6,172 bases of DNA from an uncultured Collinsella sp. (GCA_900550785.1 URTL01000114.1:1-6172); one strand, 5' to 3'. Counted from the first letter of the stretch, positions 1-5,554 are shown. Made by a program: numbers and translations. The notes: generated by a model not told the origin, from the letters alone.

Positions 1-94
1 CATCCATGCCGCCAACGAGCACATCGGTGTCGACGTCTACAAGCGTGGCATCGAGTTCTATGTGGCCTTCCTCGCCAACCTCGAACATCTGTAA
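1..94 (+). CDS. C-terminal end of an M20-type metallohydrolase (partial, cut by left edge)
   Basis: Thirty in-frame codons run from position 2 to a TAA at 92-94. The peptide begins IHAANEHIGVDVYKR and ends in a hydrophobic/aromatic helix (FYVAFLANLEHL). In M20 peptidases the last metal-ligand His lies close to a conserved Asn-Glu, followed by a C-terminal helix, and the HAANEHI stretch fits that pattern. A dipeptidase or DapE-like enzyme is therefore the best guess. The DVYKR motif recurs at the end of the full M20D protein encoded at 923-2110, consistent with a shared fold. Only the tail is present, so substrate and subfamily cannot be told. The gene points towards the stem-loop at 163-195, which probably ends its transcript. 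Confidence 0.55.
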   Translation, partial: IHAANEHIGVDVYKRGIEFYVAFLANLEHL

Positions 95-162
95 GACAGA
101 ACTATTCGATGAGACGCGCCGCGAAGCAGCAGAATAAGGGAGCGATCTAAATTTCGAGCAAT

Positions 163-195
163 GGGGCCGGACGGGAGCATTTCCCGTCCGGCCCC
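163..195. terminator. Strong stem-loop between convergent genes, probable bidirectional terminator
   Basis: Positions 163-176 are perfectly complementary to 182-195, giving a 14-bp, very GC-rich stem with a 5-nt loop (177-181). It lies between the stop of the plus-strand M20 tail (94) and the stop of minus-strand higA (227), where a shared terminator is expected. No good U-run follows on either side: the plus strand continues TTCCGG, and the minus strand continues ATTGCTCGAAATTT. It may therefore be a non-canonical terminator or an mRNA 3'-end stabiliser. Confidence 0.7.
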
Positions 196-226
196 TTCCG
201 GTCCCCATTCCCCGCGCCCTCGTGAT

Positions 227-568
227 CTACATTGCGATAGCCCGCTGGACAGGAACGATCTTGTCAAGCTCCGGTTCGATCCGCCTTTTCTCGGCCTCAA
301 GGTCAAACGCCACCTGAGCGCGCAGCCAATAACCATCCGTCAGGCCAAAATAACGGCAAAGACGGAGGTCGGTGTCGGCCGTCACGCGACGTTTTCCCAA
401 GACAATCTGCCCGATACGCTGAGCCGGAATCCCGGTCTCTTTCGCAAGGCGATATTGAGAAATGCCCATGGGAACAAGAAACTCCTCTTTGAGAAGCTCA
501 CCAGGAGTCACTGGCGACAGCAAATCGGACGAGGTCTCATCACTTGTGATAATCGACGATTTCGACAT
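227..568 (-). CDS. higA: HigA-family antitoxin (XRE-type helix-turn-helix)
   Basis: This 113-residue protein is the antitoxin partner of the RelE/HigB-like toxin encoded just upstream. It would neutralise the toxin and, as HigA proteins do, repress its own operon. The N-terminal tail of about 20 residues is followed by TPGELLKEEFLVPMGIS, the HigA signature start. A helix-turn-helix spans roughly residues 36-60 (SQYRLAKETGIPAQRIGQIV), then GKRRVTADTDLRLCRYFG and a Trp-containing segment (YWLRAQVAFDL) typical of the family. I chose the ATG at 568 because AGGAG (583-579) lies 10 nt upstream and the protein then has normal HigA length. An upstream in-frame ATG at 643 lies inside the toxin gene and would add 25 unrelated residues. 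The gene overlaps the end of higB by 29 bp, which implies translational coupling. The order toxin first, antitoxin second is characteristic of higBA. Confidence 0.9.
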   Translation of the reverse strand: MSKSSIITSDETSSDLLSPVTPGELLKEEFLVPMGISQYRLAKETGIPAQRIGQIVLGKRRVTADTDLRLCRYFGLTDGYWLRAQVAFDLEAEKRRIEPELDKIVPVQRAIAM

Positions 569-821
569 TCCAAGCCATCTCCTGTCTCCACTCAAAACAG
601 ACCCGATAGCGCTCGTTAACACGGATGCTATATTGACCGGCACGATCGCCCTTCAAAGCTTCCAGGCGATTGCCCGGCGGAACGCGAAGATCATCAAGCG
701 AAGCACAAACCTGCAGTTGGCGAATCTTCCTCAACGCAACACGCTCAAAGGGCACGAACCTCCTGACCCGCACACCCATGGCAAAGCGTTCGGTATCCTC
801 ATCTTCATACGATGCAATCAT
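540..821 (-). CDS. higB: HigB/RelE-like toxin (ribosome-dependent mRNA interferase family)
   Basis: This 93-residue, Arg-rich protein has the usual length of HigB/RelE toxins, which cleave mRNA on the translating ribosome. Family landmarks visible are an N-terminal acidic stretch (YEDEDTERF), RVRRFVPFERVALRKIRQL, the segment SLDDLRVPPGNRLEALKGDR at about 41-60, then GQYSIRVNERYRVCFEW and the C-terminal VEIVDYHK. All the conserved blocks of the HigB toxin family are present, so it looks intact. The ATG at 821 is preceded by AAGG (832-829) with 7 nt spacing. It is the first gene of a two-gene operon with higA and overlaps it by 29 bp. It lies about 100 bp downstream of the M20D gene on the same strand but has its own promoter. 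Base composition here and upstream looks less GC-rich than in the lysine genes, compatible with a module gained by transfer. Confidence 0.9.
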   Translation of the reverse strand: MIASYEDEDTERFAMGVRVRRFVPFERVALRKIRQLQVCASLDDLRVPPGNRLEALKGDRAGQYSIRVNERYRVCFEWRQEMAWNVEIVDYHK

Positions 822-832
822 AGTATCGCCTT

Positions 833-854
833 ACGTTAGTAACGTCAAACGTTT
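833..854. promoter_or_regulatory. Candidate HigA operator in the higBA leader
   Basis: ACGTTA-G-TAACGT (833-845) is a perfect 6-bp inverted repeat with a single central base. It is followed by another AACGTTT-like copy (848-854), so ACGT cores occur at 833, 842 and 849. The cluster lies between the predicted -10 box and the higB start, where autorepressor binding is common in toxin-antitoxin operons. Binding by HigA is inferred. Confidence 0.45.
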
Positions 855-872
855 CTATAGACTTACATCTCT

Positions 873-901
873 ATTATAGCGTACATTTGTTCGTATTTTC
901 T
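873..901 (-). promoter_or_regulatory. Predicted promoter for higBA
   Basis: On the minus strand a perfect TATAAT lies at 878-873, preceded by an AT-rich stretch. The -35 region near 901-896 (AGAAAA) is a poor match to TTGACA, so the promoter rests mainly on its -10 box. It would start transcription near 866 and give a leader of about 45 nt before higB. It falls in the gap after the M20D stop (923). Confidence 0.55.
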
Positions 902-922
902 AGAGCAGGTATCCTTCGCCAA

Positions 923-2110
923 TTAACCAAGCAGAAGCAATCGTTTGTAGACATCGAGGCCTTTGAGCAGAATTTCCTCGTCAAAGAGCATGGTATCGGT
1001 ATGCAGAGCGCTCGTGGCATAGGCGGGACAGCCATCCGGATCACTCGGGTTTTCTTGACCCTCCGGCACGCCCGTGCCCAGCAAGAAGAACACGCCCGGC
1101 AGATGGCGCTGATAGAACGCGAAATCCTCGGCGATTAGCAGCGGCTCGTCCACAAGTTGCAACTCGGACAAGGCAGGCGCAATGCAGGCAAACAACTCAG
1201 GGTCGTTATCGACCGGTGGATAGCCCTCGGCAAAGTCAAGATCATACGTGCAGCCCGTTGCGGTGCACGCCTCGTCGAGCACACGGCGTACGCCTTCGCG
1301 CGCACGGTCGAACATGTCGTCCGTAAACACACGTAGGCTGCCGGCAACATGGGCCTCCCCCGCCACCGCGTTGCAAACGGTGCCAGCCTGCAGCAGGCCA
1401 AACTTGCCGATACAGGGCTCGTCGGTGCCCAGCTCGTCCATCAGCTCGCGCTCGGCAACCAAAAACTTAGCTGCCGCCAACGCGGCATCGTGCGACTCCC
1501 CAACCGGCACACCATAGGTCTTAGCAATGTGGATGCTCGTACCGTGAATATGGATATGCGTCTCGCTCGAACGCGCCAGCAGCGGACCGGAACAACTCGC
1601 CAACGTGCCGGCAGGCAGATCGGGCCACACATGGAAGCCAAAAATGCGGTCGGCCCCATAGCGCTCGAACACACCACTCTCGCATACCGTCTTGGCACCA
1701 CCGGTCGTTTCCTCGGCCGGCTGGAACACAAAAAGAACGTTGCGCCTAATGGCGCCCGGCTGTTCGCGAATCGTACGGTCGACATACGTCGCGGCGGCAA
1801 GCGCCATGGCCATGTGTCCGTCATGTCCGCAAGCGTGCATCTTGCCGGGATGGGTCGAGGCAAAGGCTGCTCCCGTCGCCTCCGCGATGGGCAGCGCGTC
1901 CATATCGGCGCGAATCGCCGTGGCATGCGCGGCATCAACGCCGGCGTCGAAGAAAGCACAGACGCAGCTGGGGCACGGATGGGTCACTTCGCAGGTGAGC
2001 GGTGCCAGCACGCCCTCGATATAGGCAATGGTTTGCGGAAGATCGAAATCGAGCTCCGGAATGCGATGGAGATCGCGGCGGTAGCGACGGAGTTCTTGGA
2101 GCTCGGTCAT
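923..2110 (-). CDS. M20D-family amidohydrolase, candidate N-acetyl-diaminopimelate deacetylase or related N-acyl amino acid deacylase
   Basis: This 395-residue protein has the length and fold signature of M20D dinuclear-metal amidohydrolases, cytosolic enzymes that remove acyl groups from amino acids (hippurate hydrolase, N-acetyl-DAP deacetylase, N-acetylcysteine deacetylase and similar). Visible landmarks are RRDLHRIPEL (9-20), ADMDALPI (69-75), MHACGHDGH (91-99) with metal ligands Cys94 and His96, FQPAEE (129-134) with the catalytic Glu133 and metal-binding Glu134, FHVWPDLPAGTL (159-170) with ligand His160, and SALHTD with the last His at 370. The dimerisation-domain motif reads GTSIHIAK (190-197) rather than the more common GGHAAxP form. 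The start at 2110 is preceded by an AAGGG-type site about 8 nt upstream. Upstream in-frame ATGs at 2194 and nearby lack such a site and add non-family residues. It is transcribed divergently from a riboswitch-controlled lysine operon that uses the acetyl branch, which makes DAP deacetylation attractive, but sequence alone does not settle the substrate. Confidence 0.85.
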   Translation of the reverse strand: MTELQELRRYRRDLHRIPELDFDLPQTIAYIEGVLAPLTCEVTHPCPSCVCAFFDAGVDAAHATAIRADMDALPIAEATGAAFASTHPGKMHACGHDGHMAMALAAATYVDRTIREQPGAIRRNVLFVFQPAEETTGGAKTVCESGVFERYGADRIFGFHVWPDLPAGTLASCSGPLLARSSETHIHIHGTSIHIAKTYGVPVGESHDAALAAAKFLVAERELMDELGTDEPCIGKFGLLQAGTVCNAVAGEAHVAGSLRVFTDDMFDRAREGVRRVLDEACTATGCTYDLDFAEGYPPVDNDPELFACIAPALSELQLVDEPLLIAEDFAFYQRHLPGVFFLLGTGVPEGQENPSDPDGCPAYATSALHTDTMLFDEEILLKGLDVYKRLLLLG

Positions 2111-2203
2111 AGAGGATCCCTTCGTGAGGCACATCTGTTGCAACTTATTGTGATACAGGATTGTGGCGCACATGTTTCCAGCATATCCCTGCATTTTTTA
2201 AAC

Positions 2204-2232
2204 GTTATATACGAATACTCTTGTTTGGTAAA
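2204..2232 (-). promoter_or_regulatory. Predicted promoter for the M20D amidohydrolase
   Basis: Minus-strand TTTACC (2232-2227, 4/6 of the -35 consensus) and TATAAC (2209-2204, 5/6 of the -10 consensus) are separated by exactly 17 nt. The predicted start is near 2197, giving a leader of about 87 nt before the ATG at 2110. Confidence 0.6.
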
Positions 2233-2249
2233 GTGCAACGTGGTAGGGT
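2221..2249 (+). promoter_or_regulatory. Predicted promoter for the lysine operon
   Basis: TTGTTT (2221-2226) is followed after 17 nt by TAGGGT (2244-2249), itself preceded by TG at 2241-2242, an extended -10 arrangement (TGnTAnnnT). The predicted start is near 2256, about five bases before the first aptamer helix at 2261, the expected geometry for a leader riboswitch. Its -35 box directly abuts the -35 box of the opposite promoter. Confidence 0.6.
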
Positions 2250-2258
2250 CGTTACCAC
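2240..2258. promoter_or_regulatory. Inverted repeat over the -10 region of the lysine promoter, possible operator
   Basis: GTGGTA (2240-2245) and TACCAC (2253-2258) form a perfect 6-bp inverted repeat with a 7-nt spacer. It spans the predicted -10 box and start point of the lysine operon. A repressor bound here would block that promoter. No regulator gene is visible nearby, so the role is a guess. Confidence 0.35.
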
Positions 2259-2260
2259 TT

Positions 2261-2417
2261 GATAGAGGCGCGGGCACGAAGAACCGCGGGCGAGCCGGCA
2301 GGCTTTGACCCCGTGGGGAGGCGAAACCCGCCGAACTGGGCTTTTCGGGCACGAACAACCTGGTGGGCCTGTGGGAAACACCCACAGGACTGTCTGCAGC
2401 AATGCGGGAGCGCTATC
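2261..2417 (+). ncRNA. Lysine riboswitch aptamer (L box)
   Basis: The region has the conserved L-box skeleton. GATAGAGGCGC at 2261-2271 opens it and GGGAGCGCTATC at 2406-2417 closes it, with P1 pairing GATAG (2261-2265) to CTATC (2413-2417). P2 is visible as CCGCGGG (2284-2290) with CCCGTGG (2310-2316, one G-U pair) and an inner AGCC/GGCT hairpin (2293-2304). GGGGAGGCGAAACCCGCCGA at 2315-2334 is the conserved core, like GGGGAGCG..GCCGAAG in Bacillus lysC leaders. P5 is a perfect 8-bp hairpin CCTGTGGG/CCCACAGG (2368-2375 with 2381-2388), followed by GGACTGTC. It lies directly upstream of a lysA gene, as expected for a lysine sensor that lowers expression when lysine is plentiful. Confidence 0.9.
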
Positions 2418-2478
2418 CGGACATTGGGTCCACGCTATGCGGATTCGATGCGCAGATGGCGCCGTCTGGATAGCGAGG
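2411..2478 (+). promoter_or_regulatory. Riboswitch expression platform with alternative helices controlling the lysA ribosome-binding site
   Basis: Two exclusive pairings are visible. In the first, 2411-2422 (CGCTATCCGGAC) pairs with 2464-2475 (GTCTGGATAGCG) over 12 contiguous base pairs including one G-U. This uses the 3' strand of P1, so it cannot coexist with the lysine-bound aptamer, and it leaves AGG (2476-2478) free. In the second, CCACGCTAT (2430-2438) pairs with ATAGCGAGG (2470-2478), eight pairs around one A-A mismatch, and covers the Shine-Dalgarno sequence. No U-run follows a hairpin, so control of translation is favoured over termination. GAGG (2475-2478) lies 10 nt before the ATG at 2489. 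Confidence 0.6.
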
Positions 2479-2488
2479 TTTACGGGAC

Positions 2489-4798
2489 ATGGCATTGACC
2501 CCCAACGAGGCATATGCGGCCAAGCAGCCGTTTGTGGACAAGGAGACACTCGAGCATATCGTCGAGCAGTTCCCCACGCCGTTTCATCTATACGACGAGG
2601 CGGGCATCCGCCGCAACATGCAAGAAGTGCGCGACGCCTTTGCATGGAACCCGGGCTTTAAGGAATACTTTGCCGTCAAGGCCAACCCCAACCCGGCGCT
2701 CATCTCCATTCTCAACGAATACGGCTGCGGCTGCGATTGCTCGAGCTATACCGAGCTCATGATCGCCCGCTCGCTGGGTATCACGGGACACGACATCATG
2801 TTCTCGTCCAACGATACGCCGGCTGCCGACTTTGAGCTCGCCGACAAGCTGGGTGCCATCGTCAACTTTGACGACATCAGCCACATCGAGTTCTTTGAGC
2901 GTGTTGCGGGGCCCATCCCCAAAACGGTCAGCTGCCGCTTTAATCCAGGCGGCCTGTTCCAGCTCTCCAACGGCATCATGGACAACCCAGGCGACTCCAA
3001 ATATGGCATGACCACCGAGCAGCTCTTCGAGGCCTTCCGCATGCTCAAAGCCAAGGGCGCCGAGGACTTTGGCATCCACGCATTCCTTGCCAGCAACACC
3101 GTCACCAACGACTACTACCCCAAGCTCGCGCGTATCCTCTTTGAGCTTGCCGTACGCCTGGAGCGCGAGACCGGCGCACACGTCGCCTTCATCAATCTGT
3201 CCGGCGGCGTCGGCATCCCCTACCTGCCCGAGCAGCAGGCCAACAACATTCGCGCCATCGGCGAGGGAGTACACGCGGCATACGACGAGATCCTGGTTCC
3301 CGCCGGCATGGGCGATGTGGCCATCTGCACTGAGATGGGCCGCTTTATGATGGGCCCCTACGGCTGCCTGGTCACCAAGGCTATCCACGAGAAGCAGATC
3401 TACAAGGACTATATCGGTGTCGATGCAAGCGCCGTCGATTTGATTCGCCCTGCCATGTATGGCGCCTACCACCACATTACGGTGATGGGTCAGCCGGGCG
3501 GCGCCGACAAGGCCACGGCGCCCGTCACGAACACCTATGACATCACGGGCAACCTATGCGAGAACAACGACAAGTTCGCTATCGATCGCAAGCTGCCGCA
3601 TATCGACATGGGTGACCTGCTTGTAATCCACGATACCGGTGCGCATGGCTACTCCATGGGCTACAACTACAACGGACGGCTGCGCTCGGCCGAGGTCCTG
3701 CTGCGCCCCGATGGCGCGGCCAACCTCATCCGCCGCGCCGAGCGCCCGGGCGATTACTTTGCCACGCTCGACGTGCTGCCGTGTGGCCGAGAGCTGCTGG
3801 CCAAGTCGCGCGCCGAAAGTGCCCGCCGTCGCGCCGAAGACGAGCGCCTGGCAGTCGCAGCTCAATGGAACAAACGCATCCAGATCGCGGAGGCGAAGGA
3901 GAAGAACATGGACATCCGCAATCTCGAGGGCTCAATCGTCGCCCTGGTTACGCCGTTTAAAAAGGACGGCAGTGTCGACTTCGACGCGCTCGAGCGCCTT
4001 ATCGATTTCCACTTGCAAAATGGCACCGACGCCATTCTCACCCTGGGCACCACCGGCGAGAGCGCCACGATGACCGATGACGAGGACAACTCCGTCGTCG
4101 CCGCCGTGGTCAAGCATGTTGCAGGACGCGTCCCCGTCATCGCCGGCTCGGGCTCCAACTCCACGCAGACCATGCTCACCAAGTCGCTTACTTACCAGGG
4201 CTTGGGAGCCGACGGCCTGCTGCTCATTACCCCCTACTACAACAAGTCCAACGAAGAGGGTATCTATCAGCACTTTAAGACCGTCGCCGATGCCGTTGAC
4301 ATCCCCTGCATCCTGTACAACATCCCCGGCCGCTGCGGCTGCGGTATCAGCGAGCGCAACGTAGAGCGCCTAGCCGCGCACCCCAACATCATGGGCATCA
4401 AGGAGGCCTCGGGCAACGTCGCCTACGCGGCCAAGATCGCCCACCTGCTGTCCGATGACTTCCGCATGTACTCGGGCGAGGATGCACTCACCGTGCCGCT
4501 CATGAGCCTGGGCGCTTCGGGCACCATCAGCGTGTGGGCAGACGTTCAGCCGCAGCTCGTACATGACATGTGCCGCGCCTATTTGGACGGTGACGTGGCA
4601 CGTGCCCGCGATATCCAGATTGCCGGCCAGCCGCTCATCAATGCCCTCTTTAGCGAGGTCAACCCCATCCCCGTCAAAGAGGCGCTCGCTCAGATGGGTA
4701 TGATCGAGGCAAACTACCGCATGCCGCTGTGCCCCATGGCAGACGACACGCGCTCCGCACTTACCGATGCTCTGAAGGGAGCTGGTCTGCTTGATTAA
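2489..4798 (+). CDS. lysA-dapA: LysA-DapA fusion: diaminopimelate decarboxylase joined to 4-hydroxy-tetrahydrodipicolinate synthase
   Basis: This single 769-residue frame contains two complete lysine-pathway enzymes. Residues 1 to about 431 are a PLP-dependent DAP decarboxylase (meso-DAP to lysine plus CO2) of the clostridial-like subclass. It shows FAVKAN with PLP-binding Lys64, SGGVG (238-242), TEMGR (281-285) in place of the usual EPGR, CENND with Cys357/Glu358, and a late Tyr392 in MGYNYNGR. Residues 432-473 are a charged Arg/Ala/Glu-rich linker predicted to be helical. Residues 474-769 (296 aa, normal DapA length) carry GTTGES (520-525), TPYYN with Tyr583/584, YNIPGR with Tyr610 and Arg615, and GIKEASG with the Schiff-base Lys638. 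DapA condenses pyruvate with aspartate semialdehyde. The ATG at 2489 follows GAGG by 10 nt, inside the riboswitch-controlled segment. The ends of the pathway thus sit in one polypeptide, unless the internal DapA start dominates. No frame has a stop between 3779 and 3910, which argues against a simple indel error. Confidence 0.88.
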   Translation: MALTPNEAYAAKQPFVDKETLEHIVEQFPTPFHLYDEAGIRRNMQEVRDAFAWNPGFKEYFAVKANPNPALISILNEYGCGCDCSSYTELMIARSLGITGHDIMFSSNDTPAADFELADKLGAIVNFDDISHIEFFERVAGPIPKTVSCRFNPGGLFQLSNGIMDNPGDSKYGMTTEQLFEAFRMLKAKGAEDFGIHAFLASNTVTNDYYPKLARILFELAVRLERETGAHVAFINLSGGVGIPYLPEQQANNIRAIGEGVHAAYDEILVPAGMGDVAICTEMGRFMMGPYGCLVTKAIHEKQIYKDYIGVDASAVDLIRPAMYGAYHHITVMGQPGGADKATAPVTNTYDITGNLCENNDKFAIDRKLPHIDMGDLLVIHDTGAHGYSMGYNYNGRLRSAEVLLRPDGAANLIRRAERPGDYFATLDVLPCGRELLAKSRAESARRRAEDERLAVAAQWNKRIQIAEAKEKNMDIRNLEGSIVALVTPFKKDGSVDFDALERLIDFHLQNGTDAILTLGTTGESATMTDDEDNSVVAAVVKHVAGRVPVIAGSGSNSTQTMLTKSLTYQGLGADGLLLITPYYNKSNEEGIYQHFKTVADAVDIPCILYNIPGRCGCGISERNVERLAAHPNIMGIKEASGNVAYAAKIAHLLSDDFRMYSGEDALTVPLMSLGASGTISVWADVQPQLVHDMCRAYLDGDVARARDIQIAGQPLINALFSEVNPIPVKEALAQMGMIEANYRMPLCPMADDTRSALTDALKGAGLLD
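3889..3910 (+). promoter_or_regulatory. Embedded ribosome-binding site and ATG for a separate DapA product
   Basis: Inside the fused frame, GGAGG (3889-3893) and AAGGAG (3896-3901) precede the ATG at 3908-3910. AAGGAG is 6 nt from the ATG, a near-ideal arrangement. The same bases encode AEAKEKN at the end of the linker. The ATG begins MDIRNLEGSIVALVTPF, which matches where free-standing DapA proteins normally start. Confidence 0.65.
3908..4798 (+). CDS. dapA: DapA, 4-hydroxy-tetrahydrodipicolinate synthase (possible internal translation product of the fusion frame)
   Basis: If ribosomes start at the internal ATG, they make a normal 296-residue DapA, in frame with and nested in the LysA-DapA frame. 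In this numbering the substrate-contacting Thr-Thr pair is 48/49, the Tyr pair 110/111, the catalytic Tyr 137, the carboxylate-binding Arg 142 and the Schiff-base Lys 165, all with intact family context. Sequence cannot tell whether fusion, free DapA or both are made. The strong site upstream favours at least some separate DapA. Active DapA enzymes are usually homotetramers, so a mixture of fused and free subunits is possible. Confidence 0.5.
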   Translation: MDIRNLEGSIVALVTPFKKDGSVDFDALERLIDFHLQNGTDAILTLGTTGESATMTDDEDNSVVAAVVKHVAGRVPVIAGSGSNSTQTMLTKSLTYQGLGADGLLLITPYYNKSNEEGIYQHFKTVADAVDIPCILYNIPGRCGCGISERNVERLAAHPNIMGIKEASGNVAYAAKIAHLLSDDFRMYSGEDALTVPLMSLGASGTISVWADVQPQLVHDMCRAYLDGDVARARDIQIAGQPLINALFSEVNPIPVKEALAQMGMIEANYRMPLCPMADDTRSALTDALKGAGLLD

Positions 4799-5531
4799 GA
4801 CCGTCATTATGGGAACGGGCCGCATGGGCTCGCTCATCCGCACTACCGCCGAGGGCATTGTCGACGCCGCCGGTCAGCCCGTTTTTGATATCGTGGCCCA
4901 GATTGGCTTCGATTTGAGCGAGCTCGAGAACGCACCGGCTGCCGATGTGATTATCGACTTCTCGAACGTCGTGACCTTCGATGCCGTCGTCGCCTATGTC
5001 GAGCGCACGGGCGCGGCGTTGGTCTCAGGCACCACAGGCTACACCCCCGAGCAGATGGACCGCCTGCGTGAGCTGGGCCAGAACACCCGCGTTATGCACT
5101 CGGGCAATTACTCCATCGGTATCGCAGCCCTGCGCCATCTGGTAGCGCAGGCTACACGCGAGCTGCCCGGCTTTGACTGCGAAATCGTCGAGACGCACCA
5201 TAACCAAAAGGTCGACGCCCCCAGCGGCACTGCCAAGTTGTTGCTCGACGCCGTCGTCGAAGCCGAGCCCGAGGCAGGCTACCACCCCGTCTATGGCCGC
5301 GAGGGCATGTGCGGAGCACGCGATCCCAAGGAGATCGGCATGCACTCGCTGCGCGGTGGCACTGTCGCCGGCGTCCACGAAGTGAGTTTCTTTGGCCAGG
5401 ACGAGGAGGTCACGCTCACCCACCGCGCCACGAGCCGTCAGATCTTTGTCAACGGCGCCCTGGCAGCCGCGCAGAAGCTCGTCGCCCGCGAACCCGGCTT
5501 CTATACGTTCGACCAGGTCATGTTTGCCTAA
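4791..5531 (+). CDS. dapB: DapB, 4-hydroxy-tetrahydrodipicolinate reductase
   Basis: This 246-residue cytosolic enzyme reduces the DapA product with NAD(P)H to tetrahydrodipicolinate. The N-terminal Rossmann strand and loop read IKTVIMGTGRMG (2-13). SGTTGYT lies at 79-85. The catalytic/substrate motif ETHHNQKVDAPSGTA lies at 134-148, with the catalytic His136/His137 pair and Lys140. SLRGGTVAGVHEV and the C-terminal FDQVMF are also typical. I chose the TTG at 4791 because the next ATG (4809) would remove the first beta strand before the nucleotide loop. An AGGGAG sequence (4776-4781) lies 9 nt upstream of the TTG. The TTG overlaps the last 8 nt of the preceding gene (stop at 4796-4798), which suggests translational coupling. 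Length is at the short end of the normal DapB range, and no key residue is missing. Confidence 0.93.
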   Translation: MIKTVIMGTGRMGSLIRTTAEGIVDAAGQPVFDIVAQIGFDLSELENAPAADVIIDFSNVVTFDAVVAYVERTGAALVSGTTGYTPEQMDRLRELGQNTRVMHSGNYSIGIAALRHLVAQATRELPGFDCEIVETHHNQKVDAPSGTAKLLLDAVVEAEPEAGYHPVYGREGMCGARDPKEIGMHSLRGGTVAGVHEVSFFGQDEEVTLTHRATSRQIFVNGALAAAQKLVAREPGFYTFDQVMFA

Positions 5532-5554
5532 CCAGGTATCAACCGAATCCACCC

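Noticed and set aside
161..619. Plus-strand open frame of 152 codons opposite higA
   Set aside because: It begins inside the terminator hairpin and is antisense to a strongly supported HigA.
569..643. Extended HigA start at 643
   Set aside because: The added 25 residues lie inside higB and do not resemble HigA. The ATG at 568 has a proper ribosome-binding site and gives normal length.
1349..2308. Plus-strand open frame of 319 codons across the M20D gene and the promoter region
   Set aside because: It is antisense to a complete M20D enzyme, has an Arg/Gly-rich product without family features, and runs through the divergent promoters into the riboswitch.
2418..2488. Intrinsic terminator downstream of the lysine aptamer
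   Set aside because: Small hairpins exist (for example GGAC/GTCC at 2419-2431), but none is followed by a U-run before the lysA start.
2588..3475. Minus-strand open frame of 295 codons opposite lysA
   Set aside because: Antisense shadow of the LysA coding region, with no recognisable motif or start context.
3779..3910. LysA-DapA fusion as a simple one-base frameshift artefact
   Set aside because: Neither alternative frame has a stop before the DapA ATG (the first is near 3960), and the frame is intact on both sides. A substitution that removed a stop codon is not excluded.
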